Assembly (NCBI RefSeq): GCF_001428125.1
Contig: NZ_LMSM01000005.1
Coordinates: forward strand, 315,701 to 379,700
From: Nocardioides sp. Soil774
GTDB taxonomy: Bacteria > Actinomycetota > Actinomycetes > Propionibacteriales > Nocardioidaceae
Direction of reading: 5' to 3'
Length of the DNA stretch: 64,000 nucleotides
The notes under the pieces were generated by a model. The model made no database searches. It saw nothing but the letters and a program-made list of their open reading frames with translations, and was not told the origin of the DNA. Each line of letters opens with the position of its first letter. Position 1 is the stretch's first letter. Shown here one piece after another: positions 17,024 through 26,354 of the stretch. The position numbers and the translations under genes are program-made.

Positions 17024-17796
17024 CGCGCCACCTCCGGCAACCACTGCCGGGTGCCGAGCCGGGCGGTGAGGAAGTCGACGTACGCCGCCCGCAACGCCTC
17101 GGGCGTCTCCGCACCCGGCACCGCCTCCAGCCACACGTCGGGCACGGCGGCCAGCACGTCGGCGAAGACGTCGCGGTCGAGCTCGGCCGAGATCTCGTCG
17201 TCGAGCGCCCGCGCCCGCCAGGCGCACGCCTCGAAGACGTGCCCGGACACGTCCCACGGCTGCGCGGCGAACCTGGCGGGGTCGCCCACGCCCCCGCCCC
17301 ACGCGTGGTGGAAGTAGAGCGAGGCACCGTGGTCGATGACCCACAGGTCGCCGTGCCACAGCAGCAGGTTGGGGTTGCGCCAGGACCGGTCGACGTTGGC
17401 GGTGAACGCATCGAGCCACAACACCCGAGCGCCCTCGTCATCGGCAGCGCTCACCTGGCCGTCGACGCCGAACGAGCCGGGGAGGAAGTCGATGCCGAGG
17501 TTGGTCCCGACGCTGGCGACGAGCAGGTCCTGGACCTCCTCGTCGGCCTCGTAGCGCGCCAGCTCGGCATCGAGGTCCAGCACGACCAGGCGGGGCGTGC
17601 GCAGGCCCAGGCGGGTGGCGAGTCCGCTGACGACCACCTCGGCCACCAGCACCCTGGCGCCCTGCCCGGCGCCGCGGAACTTGCAGACGTAGGTGCCGAG
17701 GTCGTCGCCCTCCACGACCCCGGGCAGGCTGCCGCCCTCGCGGAGCGGGGTGACGTAGCGGGTGACCGCGACGACGGGGAGGCCGGGCTGTGTCAC
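17020..17796 (-). CDS. HipA-like protein kinase-fold protein
   Basis: A 258-residue HipA-family kinase, shorter than E. coli HipA (440). The nucleotide-site lysine is likely in TYVCKFRG. The catalytic loop FTANVDRSWRNPNLLLW and the metal-binding WVIDHGASLYF are intact, so activity is expected. No HipB-type antitoxin is adjacent; the partner is DUF3037. The GTG start overlaps the ppk2 stop (GTGA) and is preferred over upstream starts that would run into ppk2. Substrate unknown. Confidence 0.82.
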   Translation of the reverse strand: MTQPGLPVVAVTRYVTPLREGGSLPGVVEGDDLGTYVCKFRGAGQGARVLVAEVVVSGLATRLGLRTPRLVVLDLDAELARYEADEEVQDLLVASVGTNLGIDFLPGSFGVDGQVSAADDEGARVLWLDAFTANVDRSWRNPNLLLWHGDLWVIDHGASLYFHHAWGGGVGDPARFAAQPWDVSGHVFEACAWRARALDDEISAELDRDVFADVLAAVPDVWLEAVPGAETPEALRAAYVDFLTARLGTRQWLPEVAR

Positions 17797-18644
17797 TGGA
17801 CCGGGGACTCCCCCGCGAGCCGCGCCTTCTCGGCGTCCACGTCGAAGTCGGCCTCCGGCCACTGGAGGTCGAGGCGTCGCAACGTCTCGAGCAGGAGCTG
17901 CCCGATGGCGAGGTTGCGGAACCACTTCTTGTCCGACGGCACCACGTGCCAGGGCGCGAGCTGGGTGCTGGTGCGCTCCAGGACGGTCTCGTAGGCCGCC
18001 TGGTAGTCAGGCCAGAACGCCCGCTCGTCGAGGTCGCCGGGGTTGTACTTCCAGTGCTTCTCGGGGTTGTCGAGACGCTCCGCAAGCCGCGCGCGCTGCT
18101 CCTCGGCGCTGATGTGCAGCATGCACTTGATGATCGAGTAGCCCTCGTCGACGAGGCTGGCCTCGAAGTCGTTGATCGCGCCGTAGCGACGCTCGATCTC
18201 CTCGGGCTCGGCGAAGCCGCGCACGCGAGCGATCAGCACGTCCTCGTAGTGCGAGCGGTCGAACACGCCGATGAACCCGGCCGGCGGCAGGCCCTTCTCG
18301 ATGCGCCACAGGAAGTCGTGCGCACGCTCCTCCTCGGTGGGGGCCTTGAAGCTGGTGATCTTCACGCCCTGCGGGTCGACCAGGCCGATGGTGTGGCGCA
18401 GCACGCCACCCTTGCCGCTGGTGTCCATGCCCTGCAGCACGAGGAGGATCCGACGCTCGGAGCCGACCGTGCGTTGCGCCCACAGCCGCTCCTGGAGGTC
18501 GGAGAGCTCGTCGCCCATGGCGAAGAGGGTGGCCTTGCCCTCGGCCTTGTCACCGTCGAACCCCGGAGCTGCGTCGGTCTCGATGGTGGTGAGGTCGACG
18601 GGTCCGGCAGGCAACCGCAGGTGGGCGGTGATGGCGTCGGTCAT
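17793..18644 (-). CDS. ppk2: Polyphosphate kinase 2 (PPK2 family)
   Basis: Transfers phosphate between polyphosphate and nucleotides (NDP or NMP). The 283-residue single-domain protein has Walker A QGMDTSGKGG at 71-80, Walker B-like FDRSHYEDVL at 128-137 and the lid region RLDNPEKHWKYNPGDLDE. The length fits one-domain PPK2 of class I or III; which nucleotide it uses is not decidable here. The ATG at 18644 is chosen because the conserved region begins 30 residues later. It heads an overlapping set ppk2, HipA-like, DUF3037. Confidence 0.9.
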   Translation of the reverse strand: MTDAITAHLRLPAGPVDLTTIETDAAPGFDGDKAEGKATLFAMGDELSDLQERLWAQRTVGSERRILLVLQGMDTSGKGGVLRHTIGLVDPQGVKITSFKAPTEEERAHDFLWRIEKGLPPAGFIGVFDRSHYEDVLIARVRGFAEPEEIERRYGAINDFEASLVDEGYSIIKCMLHISAEEQRARLAERLDNPEKHWKYNPGDLDERAFWPDYQAAYETVLERTSTQLAPWHVVPSDKKWFRNLAIGQLLLETLRRLDLQWPEADFDVDAEKARLAGESPVQ

Positions 18645-18678
18645 GGGCACATCATGGCCCACCCACCTGCGGGACGGG

Positions 18679-19241
18679 TCAGGCCTTCGCGCTCCCCAGC
18701 ATGTTCTTGAGCGTGGTCCACACCCCGAGCACCGCGAACCCGAAGAAGAACGCCATGTCCTTGCCGTAGGTCTTGAGGATCTCACCGTCGAACATCGACG
18801 TCCGGACGAACTCCGACTTGCCCATCGCGACCTGCCCCTCGGGCACCCCCGCGACGATCTCGTCGTAGGCCTTGGCCGCGTCCCGCCCGACGAGCAGGAA
18901 GAACGTCGCGACCACGCCGGCGACGATCAGCACGACCAGGGGGACGACGCCCTTGCGCGGAGGCGCGCCGCGGCGAGCCGGTAGAGGAAGACGGCCCCCG
19001 CCGCCATGACGAAGCTGGTGACCGACGCGATGAAGCCGAAGTTCCACACCACGAGGGTGATGACCGCCCCGGCGACGATGGCGCCGACCGCAGCGGCGAG
19101 ACCGGGCGCCACGCGCTCGTGCGGCGTCGCGACGGGCTCGGCGGGCGCGGTGGCGCCGTGGGAGGTGGCGTCGACGGACTCGGACTGGTGGTGCTGGTGC
19201 TGCTCACCGGACTGCTCCGGCGGCGAGGCAGGCTCGCTCAT
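18679..19241 (-). pseudogene. Frameshifted four-helix membrane protein
   Basis: Two reading frames form one continuous membrane protein of about 187 residues if one base is restored near 18950-18970. Frame 1 (from ATG 19241) gives a His-rich N-terminus and helices AAAVGAIVAGAVITLVVWNF and FVMAAGAVFLYRLA. Frame 2 gives VVPLVVLIVAGVVATFFLLV, a soluble loop ending GKDMAFFFGFAVLGVWTTL. The total length (563 nt) is one base short of a multiple of three. The break lies in the repetitive GCGCGGAGGCGCGCCGCGGCG run. It may be a true lesion, a sequencing error or a programmed shift. Function unknown. Confidence 0.7.
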
Positions 19242-19337
19242 GATGTAACCCCCGTTTCGTCGCGGGTCGGGCGACCCGCTGCGGGGATGCTAGGGGAGCA
19301 CAGCGCCCCTGTCCTCGACTCGCCTGCTGTGCACGGG

Positions 19338-19829
19338 TCAGTGCGCGAGGCCGCCGGGCACGACGGGCGGCAGCACGGACCACGGGAAGTCGATCCACCG
19401 CTCGGTGCGGCGCCAGGCGTAGTCGGGCTTGATCACCGACTGCGGCTTCTCGTAGATCACCACGGTGCGCGCCTCGGCGACGTGGCCCTCGCAGAACTGG
19501 TGCACCAGCTCCAGCGTGCGTCCGGTGTCGGCCACGTCGTCACTGATGAGCACCTTGAGGCCCGACAGGTCGACCGCAGCCGGGGTGGGCGGGAGCACGA
19601 TCGGGACGTCGAGGCGCTGGTCGACCCCGGTGTAGAACTCCACGTTGATCACCGACAGGTTCTTCACCGCGAGCGCGTAGCCCAGCCCCATGCCGAGCGC
19701 CAGCCCGCCGCGCGCGATCGAGAGGATCAGGTCGGGCTCGAACCCGGAGTCGGCCACCTGTTGCGCCAGTTCCCGGGTCGCGGTGCCGAACAGGTCGTAG
19801 GTGAGGACCTCGCGCTCGTTGCTCACCAC
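19338..19829 (-). CDS. Phosphoribosyltransferase (xanthine/hypoxanthine-type fold)
   Basis: A 163-residue type I phosphoribosyltransferase. The PRPP-binding motif KVLISDDVADTGRTLELV is clear, preceded by LILSIARGGLALGMGL. Proteins of this size are often annotated Gpt-like, and purine-base salvage is plausible, but specificity cannot be read from sequence. GTG codons at 19829 and 19826 are both possible starts; the first is used. It stands alone, 149 nt from recX. Confidence 0.8.
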   Translation of the reverse strand: MVSNEREVLTYDLFGTATRELAQQVADSGFEPDLILSIARGGLALGMGLGYALAVKNLSVINVEFYTGVDQRLDVPIVLPPTPAAVDLSGLKVLISDDVADTGRTLELVHQFCEGHVAEARTVVIYEKPQSVIKPDYAWRRTERWIDFPWSVLPPVVPGGLAH

Positions 19830-19978
19830 GCCATCCCACCAGAGGTGCCCCACCCGGTGGAAGGACCCGGGTCGACGGCTGGACCACCCGCATCCGTCAT
19901 ACAAAGCCGCACCCATGCGTGACGGTTCGCATGACGGACCCAGCGACCGCCGGGAGCGGACGAGCCACATGCGCGGCT

Positions 19979-20824
19979 TCACTCGTCGAAGGGCGCCTCG
20001 TCGTCGAGCAGATCGTCGTCCCGCCCCGCGAGGGCCTCGCGCACCACCGAGAACGCCAGGCCTGCGGGATAGCCCTTGCGGGCGAGCATCCCCGCCAGCC
20101 GACGGGTCGCGACCTGGTGGTCGAGGCCGCTCATCGAGCGCAGTTTCTTGTCGACCAACGCTCGTGCCGCCGAGCGCTGGTCGTCCTCGTCGATCTGCTC
20201 GAGGGCGAGCTTGGCGTGCTCGTCGTCGACGCCCTTGCGGCGCAGCTCCTGGGCGAGCGCGCGGGGCGCGAGCCCGCGGCTGCGGTGCCGGCTCTCCACC
20301 CACGCCACCGCGAAGGCGCCGTCATCGATGAGGCCGACCTCGGTGAAGCGGTCGAGCAACGTCGAGGCCAGCTCGTCGGGGACGCCCCGCTTGGCCAGCT
20401 TGGCCGCCAGCTCCTGACGCGTGCGCGCCTGACCGGTGAGGGTGTCGAGCAGGATCTTGCGCGCCACGGCCTCGGGGTCGGCCTCGACCTCGGCGGCCGC
20501 CGCCTCCTCCCGCGCGACGCGCGCAGCCTCGCGCTCCTCCCAGGTGCGCCTCTTCTTCCGCCCCCCGCCGCCGGCCGAGCCCGACGCGCGCGAGCCTCCG
20601 GACCGGCCGCCGCGGGCACGCGGCTCAGCAGGCGGGGGCGGGGTCTCCCCCACCCACGCCTGCACGCCGAGGCCGACGTCACCGGCCCACGAGGGGGCCG
20701 GCCGGCTCTCGTGGGTCTCGTCGCGCGGACCCGACCTCGCAGGCTCGGTCGAGTGCTTGCTCAACCTGCCCGCGCCCACGCCGTCTCCTCGTCCCTCGGA
20801 GCCGCCTGCGCGATCAGAAGTCAT
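19979..20824 (-). CDS. recX: RecX regulatory protein with long N-terminal extension
   Basis: Inhibits and modulates RecA filaments. The 281-residue protein has the RecX helical repeats in its C-terminal 170 residues ([59 protein letters not shown]). The first 105 residues are low-complexity and charged (Ser/Gly/Arg-rich, then ERE/AAREEAAA), longer than typical RecX (about 150-170 residues). The ATG at 20824 overlaps the end of recA by 11 nt, the classical recA-recX coupling, although the start could lie downstream within the extension. Confidence 0.9.
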   Translation of the reverse strand: MTSDRAGGSEGRGDGVGAGRLSKHSTEPARSGPRDETHESRPAPSWAGDVGLGVQAWVGETPPPPAEPRARGGRSGGSRASGSAGGGGRKKRRTWEEREAARVAREEAAAAEVEADPEAVARKILLDTLTGQARTRQELAAKLAKRGVPDELASTLLDRFTEVGLIDDGAFAVAWVESRHRSRGLAPRALAQELRRKGVDDEHAKLALEQIDEDDQRSAARALVDKKLRSMSGLDHQVATRRLAGMLARKGYPAGLAFSVVREALAGRDDDLLDDEAPFDE

Positions 20825-21866
20825 TGACCCCGATGGGCTCGTCGCTCAGCTCGTCGGCGGGCTTGTCGACGGCCGGGATGACGCCCAGCTTCTCCAGGAT
20901 CAGCTTCTCGATCTCGTTGGCGAGGTCGGGGTTGTCCTTGAGGAAGTTGCGCGAGTTCTCCTTGCCCTGACCGAGCTGGTCGCCCTCGTAGGTGTACCAG
21001 GCGCCGGCCTTGCGGATGATGCCCGCCTCGACACCGACGTCGATCAGGCCGCCCTCGCGGCTGATGCCCTTGCCGTACATGATGTCGAACTCGGCCTGCT
21101 TGAACGGCGGGGCGACCTTGTTCTTGACGACCTTGACGCGGGTGCGGTTGCCGACCATGTCGGTGCCGTCCTTCAGCGTCTCGATGCGGCGCACGTCGAG
21201 GCGCACCGAGGAGTAGAACTTCAGCGCCCGGCCACCGGTGGTGGTCTCCGGCGAGCCGAACATCACGCCGATCTTCTCGCGCAGCTGGTTGATGAAGATC
21301 GCGGTGGTGCCGGAGTTGTTGAGCGCACCGGTCATCTTGCGCAGCGCCTGGCTCATCAGTCGGGCCTGGAGGCCGACGTGGCTGTCGCCCATCTCGCCCT
21401 CGATCTCGGCGCGGGGCACGAGCGCGGCGACGGAGTCGATGACGATCAGCGACAGGGCGCCGGAGCGGATCAGCATGTCGGCGATCTCGAGCGCCTGCTC
21501 ACCGGAGTCGGGCTGGGACACCAGCAGGGCGTCGGTGTCGACGCCGAGGTTCTTGGCGTAGTCGGGGTCGAGCGCGTGCTCGGCGTCGATGAAGGCGACG
21601 ATCCCGCCGGCCGCCTGGGCGCTGGCCACCGCATGGAGGGCGACCGTGGTCTTTCCCGACGACTCTGGACCATAGATCTCCACGACGCGCCCACGGGGCA
21701 GGCCGCCGAGGCCGAGGGCCACGTCGAGGGCGATCGACCCCGTGGGGATCACCTCGAGCGGGGCACGCGTCTCGTCGCCCAGTCGCATGACCGAGCCCTT
21801 GCCGAACTGCTTCTCCACCTGTGCGAGCGCGGCGTCGAGGGCCTTCTCGCGGTCTGCACCAGCCAT
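20814..21866 (-). CDS. recA: Recombinase RecA
   Basis: DNA strand-exchange recombinase and LexA co-protease. The 350-residue protein is full length and intein-free: Walker [25 protein letters not shown], the L1/L2 region with [20 protein letters not shown], and an acidic C-terminal tail ending EPIGVNDF. Upstream are a PafBC-type promoter (21911-21933) and an LexA box (22003-22018). It overlaps recX. Confidence 0.98.
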   Translation of the reverse strand: MAGADREKALDAALAQVEKQFGKGSVMRLGDETRAPLEVIPTGSIALDVALGLGGLPRGRVVEIYGPESSGKTTVALHAVASAQAAGGIVAFIDAEHALDPDYAKNLGVDTDALLVSQPDSGEQALEIADMLIRSGALSLIVIDSVAALVPRAEIEGEMGDSHVGLQARLMSQALRKMTGALNNSGTTAIFINQLREKIGVMFGSPETTTGGRALKFYSSVRLDVRRIETLKDGTDMVGNRTRVKVVKNKVAPPFKQAEFDIMYGKGISREGGLIDVGVEAGIIRKAGAWYTYEGDQLGQGKENSRNFLKDNPDLANEIEKLILEKLGVIPAVDKPADELSDEPIGVNDF

Positions 21867-21910
21867 TGCTGTGTCCCGTTCTCTCGTCGTGTGTGTGAGG
21901 TACTTCTGCG

Positions 21911-21933
21911 ACGTTAGGACGAGCCACCGACAG
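21911..21933 (-). promoter_or_regulatory. RecA-NDp (PafBC-dependent) promoter of recA
   Basis: On the minus strand CTGTCGGTG (21933-21925), an 8-nt spacer GCTCGTCC and TAACGT (21916-21911) match the mycobacterial LexA-independent damage motif TTGTCRGTG-N8-TANNNT at all but the first base. It lies about 45 nt before the recA ATG. Confidence 0.75.
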
Positions 21934-22002
21934 TCCCTGATCAGGACCGTCGAACGCTGTGGACAACCTCGACCTGCGTCGTACCTGTGGACGAACAGTA
22001 GC

Positions 22003-22018
22003 CCGAACACGTGTTCGA
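22003..22018 (-). promoter_or_regulatory. LexA (SOS) box upstream of recA
   Basis: CCGAACACGTGTTCGA fits the actinobacterial LexA consensus TCGAAC-N4-GTTCGA at 15 of 16 positions, with a perfect 14-bp palindromic core. It is about 140 nt upstream of the recA start and beyond the PafBC-type promoter, the same two-promoter arrangement as in mycobacteria. Confidence 0.88.
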
Positions 22019-22060
22019 TGCAGTGTCCGTCGCGGCGTGTCGCGGAACGGGTGCGACCCG

Positions 22061-23317
22061 TCAGGAATGGCGACGCGTGACGCGGCCGGCGACCACCACC
22101 GTGCCGGCCAGCAAGGCGGCGAAGAGCGCCAGGGCGGCGTAGCCGAGGCTGCCGACGATGACGCCCGCGAGCGCACCCCCACCGGCTGCGGTGAGCGCCA
22201 TCGCCATGTCGGAGGTGCCCTGCACGTCGGTGCGTGCCGCGATGGGCGTGCGGTCCGCGATCACCGTCGAGGCGGCCACCGTCGCGCACGACCAGCCCAG
22301 CCCCAGGAGGAAGAGCCCGGCGAAGATCTGCCACGACGAGCCCTCGGGCGAGAGCCCGCACAGCGCGAGCGAGACCAGCAGCACCAGCCCCCCGGTGACC
22401 AGCACCTGCGAGCGTCCGAAGCGGTCGGCCGCCCAGCCGACGACGGGCGAGAAGGCGAACATCCCGAGCACGTGGATCGAGATGACGAAGCCGATGACCT
22501 CGAGGTGCGCGCCCCCGTGCTCCATGTGCAGCGGGGTCATGATCATGACCGTCACCATGGCCGCGTGGGCGCAGGCCATCGCCACCACGGCAGCGCCGAC
22601 CGCGGGCACCGCGCGCACCACCTCGACGAAGCGCGTCCACGAGCGGGTGTCACCGGCCGAGGCAGCACCGGCCGTGAGCCCGGCCAGGTCCTGCGCGACC
22701 AGCAGCGGGTCGGGGCGCAGCCGCACCCACACCCACGTCGCGGCCAGCACGAGCACGACCGACCCGATGGCGAACCCCCCGGTCAGCTCGGGGATGCCGA
22801 GCGACCTCGCCACCGCGGCGCCCACGCCGAGCAGGTTGGGCCCGGCCACGGCGCCGATGGTCGTGGCCCAGACGACCACCGACAGCGCCCGGGCGCGGTG
22901 CTCCTCGGTGGCGAGGTCGGTGGCGGCGTAGCGCGAGCCACTGTTGACGGCCGTGGTCGAGCCCAGCAGCACCGCGCCGAGCAGCAGGACGGGCAGCGAG
23001 TCGACGACCCCGGCGACCACCGCGAGCAGTGCTCCGGCCGACCCGAGCAGGTAGCCCAGGACCAGGCCCACACGACGACCGCGGCGCCGCATCACCCGCG
23101 CGAGGCCGTACGCCGCCGCTGCCGTGCCGAGCACCTGGAAGGTCTGCGCCAGACCGGCCACCGTCTCGCTGCCGGAGATGTCGCGGGCGAGCAGCGACGC
23201 GGTCGCCACGCCGATGGTGACCCCGACCGCGCCGACGGCCTGCGAGACCACCAGCGTGCGCACCGTGCGGCGCTGGAGCTGGACGAGGTCGACGTCGGCA
23301 GCGACCCGGCTCGTCAT
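22061..23317 (-). CDS. MFS transporter
   Basis: A 418-residue major facilitator with about 12 membrane segments. Typical loops are seen, such as [22 protein letters not shown] and a second-half [21 protein letters not shown]. Substrate is unknown; the closest general type is a drug or metabolite exporter. The ATG at 23317 overlaps the stop of the DUF3046 gene (ATGA), so it is the third gene of the methyltransferase-DUF3046-MFS set. Confidence 0.85.
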   Translation of the reverse strand: MTSRVAADVDLVQLQRRTVRTLVVSQAVGAVGVTIGVATASLLARDISGSETVAGLAQTFQVLGTAAAAYGLARVMRRRGRRVGLVLGYLLGSAGALLAVVAGVVDSLPVLLLGAVLLGSTTAVNSGSRYAATDLATEEHRARALSVVVWATTIGAVAGPNLLGVGAAVARSLGIPELTGGFAIGSVVLVLAATWVWVRLRPDPLLVAQDLAGLTAGAASAGDTRSWTRFVEVVRAVPAVGAAVVAMACAHAAMVTVMIMTPLHMEHGGAHLEVIGFVISIHVLGMFAFSPVVGWAADRFGRSQVLVTGGLVLLVSLALCGLSPEGSSWQIFAGLFLLGLGWSCATVAASTVIADRTPIAARTDVQGTSDMAMALTAAGGGALAGVIVGSLGYAALALFAALLAGTVVVAGRVTRRHS

Positions 23318-23508
23318 CGCTCGCTGTCCGGGAGCTCGAGCTGGCGCCACACCGCGGCCCAGACCTGCTTGGGTGGCACGCCGGCGTCGAGCGCCTCCTG
23401 CGTCGTGCGCCCGTCGAGGTCACGCACGACCGTGAGCTCGGCCCAGGTGCGCGAGTAGCTGCGGCCGAGCGCGTGGTCGAGCCGCGCCCAGAACTCGGTG
23501 TGCCTCAT
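23314..23508 (-). CDS. DUF3046 family protein
   Basis: A 64-residue protein starting MRHTEFWARLDHALG and containing KQVWAAVWRQLELP, the actinobacterial DUF3046 signature. The family is usually encoded near recA, as here, but its role is unknown. Its start overlaps the methyltransferase stop and its stop overlaps the MFS start (both ATGA). Confidence 0.88.
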   Translation of the reverse strand: MRHTEFWARLDHALGRSYSRTWAELTVVRDLDGRTTQEALDAGVPPKQVWAAVWRQLELPDSER

Positions 23509-24140
23509 GCGCCCACCGCGCCACGGGACGCCGACACCTCGAGCCACGACTCCGACCGCTTGCCCGCGAGACCCGACATGACCGTCACCCCGGTCCAGCC
23601 GGCGTCCTGCACCACCTCGTGCAGCGCGTCCGCGCGCCAGTAGGTGAAGTGCCGCGGGTGCCGGACCGACCCGTGCGTCGACCACCCCTCGCCGTCGCCC
23701 TCCTTGAGCGAGACGCGCAGGAGCCCGCCCGGGCGCGTCACGCCGGCGAGGCGGGCCAGCACCGTCGGCAGGTCGCCGCGCTCGACGTGCAGCAGCGACG
23801 CGTTGGCCCAGACCCCGTCGTAGGGCCCCTCGGACGAGGAGAGGTCGTCGACGAGGGGGTCGAGGAGGTCGCACACGTGGCCCTGCTCGCGCAGCAGGGC
23901 CACGAAGCCCGGGGTGATGTCCGTACGCCGCACGCGCAGCCCGAGCTCCTCCATCAACCGGGCGTCCCGACCGCCGCCGGAGCCGATCTCCAGCACGCGG
24001 GCGCCGGGTCCCAGCTGCCGGGCGAGCGCCTCGACGTCGGCGCGCACCGAGTCGGGCATCGCGGGCGAGGCCTCGGCGTAGGCCACGGCGTCGAGGTCGT
24101 AGGCGCGGACGGTCCGCTCCACCTCAGGGGTGTCGCTCAT
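23505..24140 (-). CDS. Class I SAM-dependent methyltransferase
   Basis: A 211-residue small-molecule-type methyltransferase. The SAM-binding motif VLEIGSGGGRDARLME is near residues 49-64, followed by the acidic RTDITPGF and the post-II block YDGVWANASLLHV. The ATG at 24140 follows a valine-rich leader with no clear ribosome-binding site. It begins an overlapping three-gene set with DUF3046 and the MFS gene. Substrate unknown. Confidence 0.87.
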   Translation of the reverse strand: MSDTPEVERTVRAYDLDAVAYAEASPAMPDSVRADVEALARQLGPGARVLEIGSGGGRDARLMEELGLRVRRTDITPGFVALLREQGHVCDLLDPLVDDLSSSEGPYDGVWANASLLHVERGDLPTVLARLAGVTRPGGLLRVSLKEGDGEGWSTHGSVRHPRHFTYWRADALHEVVQDAGWTGVTVMSGLAGKRSESWLEVSASRGAVGA

Positions 24141-24188
24141 GGCCCCATCCAACCAGCCTGTCCGGGGTGGTCACGTCACACTGTCGTC

Positions 24189-24669
24189 ATGCAGATCCGC
24201 GTGGCCACCGCTGACGACCTGCCTGCCGTCGCCGCCATCTATGCGCGTGAGGCACGCGAGGGCCACGCGACCTTCGACCTCGAGGGCCGGCCGATGCAGC
24301 TCTGGGAGGACAAGCTCGTCGCCGGCGACCACTTCCTGGTGGCCGAGCACGAGGGGCACCGTCATCGGCTACGCCACCTCGGGCACCTACCGGCCGAAGC
24401 CGGCCTACCGCCACACGCGCGAGAGCACCGTCTACGTCGCGCCGGGCCGCCAGGGACTGGGCACCGGACGGGCGTTGTACGACGCCCTCCTCGCGCCCCT
24501 GGCCGACGACGGCGTGCACCTCGTCGTGGCCGCCGTCGCCCTGCCCAACCCGGCGAGCCTCGCGCTTCACCACGCCTGCGGCTTCACCGAGGTCGGGACG
24601 ATGCGCGAGGTGGGACGCAAGACGGACCGCTGGATCGACGTCGCCTGGCTGCAGAAGCTGCTCGCCTGA
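24189..24669 (+). pseudogene. Frameshifted GNAT N-acetyltransferase (phosphinothricin acetyltransferase-like)
   Basis: Residues from ATG 24189 (MQIRVATADDLPAVAAIYAR through FLVAEHEG) continue in another frame as TVIGYATSGTYRPKPAYRHT, YVAPGRQGLGTGRALYDALL and HHACGFTEVGTMREVGRKTDRWIDVAWLQK. Together these make a complete PAT/BAR-like acetyltransferase of about 160 residues with an intact acetyl-CoA loop (GRQGLGTG). The 481-nt span has one extra base, most simply one G in the GGGG run at 24353-24356. A homopolymer error or a genuine inactivating insertion is possible. Confidence 0.82.
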
Positions 24670-24687
24670 GCCTGAGCCTGAGCCTGA
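24664..24687 (+). repeat. GCCTGA hexamer repeated four times
   Basis: Four perfect tandem GCCTGA units span the stop codon of the acetyltransferase reading frame, followed by a degenerate GCCCGA. Each unit carries an in-frame TGA, so copy-number change would not alter the protein. Confidence 0.9.
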
Positions 24688-24700
24688 GCCCGAACCTTAG

Positions 24701-26326
24701 TCAGGCGAGACCGAGCTCGCGGGTCGACACCTCACGCATCTCGACCTTGCGCACCTTGCCGGTCACCGTCATCGGGAACTCCTCGACCACCATGACGTAG
24801 CGCGGGATCTTGTAGTGCGCCAGCCTGCCGCTCGCGAACTCGCGCACGCCCGCGGCGTCGAGGGGCTCGGTGCCCGGGCGCATGCGCAGCCACGCGCAGA
24901 GCTCCTCGCCGTACTTCGCGTCGGGCACCCCGACCACCTGCACGTCCTCGATGTCGGGGTGGGTGTAGAGGAACTCCTCGATCTCGCGCGGGTAGATGTT
25001 CTCCCCGCCCCGGATCACCATGTCCTTGATGCGCCCGGTGATGCGGACGTAGCCCTCGTCGTCCATCACACCGAGGTCGCCGGTGTGCATCCACCCGTCG
25101 ACGACGGCCTCGCGTGTCTTCTCCTCGTCCTGCCAGTAGCCGAGCATCACCGAGTAGCCGCGCGTGCAGAACTCGCCCGCCTCGCCACGCGGCACCGTGT
25201 CGCCGGTGACCGGGTCGACGATCTTGATCTCGAGGTGCGAGCACACCCGGCCGACGGTGCCGACCTTGCGCTCGAGGCTGTCGTCGCGGCGGGTCTGGGT
25301 GGAGACCGGCGAGGTCTCGGTCATGCCGTAGGCGATGGTCATCTCGTCGATGCCGGCGCTGATGAGGTTCTTCATCATCTCCTCCGGGCACGGGGAGCCG
25401 GCCATGATGCCGGTGCGCACGCTCGTGAGGTCGTAGGACGCGAGGTCGGGCAGCGCCCACTCGGCGATGAACATCGTCGGCACGCCGTAGAGCGAGGTGC
25501 ACCGCTCGTCGGAGACCGCGCGCAGGGTGAGGGCGGGGTCGAAGCCCGGGGCCGGGATGACCATGGTCGCGCCGTGGGTGGTGCAGGCGAGGTTGCCCAT
25601 CACCATCCCGAAGCAGTGGTAGAACGGCACCGGGATGCAGACGCGGTCCTCCTCGGTGTAGCCGCACACCTCCCCGACGAGGTAGCCGTTGTTCAGGATG
25701 TTGCGGTGGCTGAGGGTGGCGCCCTTGGGGTAGCCGGTCGTGCCGGAGGTGTACTGGATGTTGATCGGGTCGTCGGGGTGCAGGCCCGTCTGCCGCTGGG
25801 CGAGCTCGTACGCGGTGACCCCCTCGCCCTCGGCGACCAGGCCCGCCCAGCTCTCCGCGTCGTCGAGGTAGACCACCCGCTCGAGCGCGTCGTGGTGCGC
25901 CGCGGTCTCCTCGACCATCGCGCGGTAGTCGCTGGTGCGGAACGACGTGGCGCTGACCAGGAGCCGCATCCCGCTCTGGTTGACCGCGTAGGAGAACTCG
26001 TGGGTGCGGTAGGACGGGTTGACGTTGACCAGGATCGCGCCGACCTTCGCGGTGGCCAGCTGCACCAAGGTCCACTCGGCGCTGTTGGGGCCCCAGATGC
26101 CCACGCGGTCGCCCTGCTCGATCCCGACGCCCATCAGCCCACGGGCGACGGCGTCGACGTCGCGGTCGAGCTCGGCCCAGGTCCACCGCCGTCCGCTGGC
26201 GCACTCGACGAGCGCCTCGCGGTCGGCGTACGCCGCGACCGTCCGCGCGAGGTTGTCGCCGATCGTCTCCTCCAGCAGCGCCGGGGTGCTCTCACCCTTC
26301 GCGTAGGACTCCACCTCGAGTGTCAT
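24701..26326 (-). CDS. AMP-forming acyl-CoA ligase (FadD-like)
   Basis: A 541-residue adenylate-forming enzyme that probably activates a medium- or long-chain fatty acid with ATP and CoA. Motifs: P-loop YTSGTTGYPKGATLSH, AYGMTETSP, the acidic GWMHTGDLGVMDDEGYV, hinge GRIKDMVIRGGENIYP and the catalytic lysine near the end in MTVTGKVRKVEM. Length is typical. TAGGTT lies 7 nt before the ATG, a leaderless signature. Chain-length specificity is not readable. Confidence 0.9.
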   Translation of the reverse strand: MTLEVESYAKGESTPALLEETIGDNLARTVAAYADREALVECASGRRWTWAELDRDVDAVARGLMGVGIEQGDRVGIWGPNSAEWTLVQLATAKVGAILVNVNPSYRTHEFSYAVNQSGMRLLVSATSFRTSDYRAMVEETAAHHDALERVVYLDDAESWAGLVAEGEGVTAYELAQRQTGLHPDDPINIQYTSGTTGYPKGATLSHRNILNNGYLVGEVCGYTEEDRVCIPVPFYHCFGMVMGNLACTTHGATMVIPAPGFDPALTLRAVSDERCTSLYGVPTMFIAEWALPDLASYDLTSVRTGIMAGSPCPEEMMKNLISAGIDEMTIAYGMTETSPVSTQTRRDDSLERKVGTVGRVCSHLEIKIVDPVTGDTVPRGEAGEFCTRGYSVMLGYWQDEEKTREAVVDGWMHTGDLGVMDDEGYVRITGRIKDMVIRGGENIYPREIEEFLYTHPDIEDVQVVGVPDAKYGEELCAWLRMRPGTEPLDAAGVREFASGRLAHYKIPRYVMVVEEFPMTVTGKVRKVEMREVSTRELGLA

Positions 26327-26354
26327 GCCCCCGAACCTAGCCCCGCGACCGCCC

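Noticed and set aside
19830..19978. Possible tRNA or small RNA in the spacer between the phosphoribosyltransferase gene and recX
   Set aside because: Short CCGTCAT/ATGACGG inverted repeats are present but no cloverleaf, no T-loop GGTTC-N-A and no CCA-compatible acceptor stem.
24664..24687. GCCTGA tandem array as a phase-variation switch
   Set aside because: A 6-bp unit keeps frame and the array lies at a stop codon, so changes in copy number cannot switch a protein.
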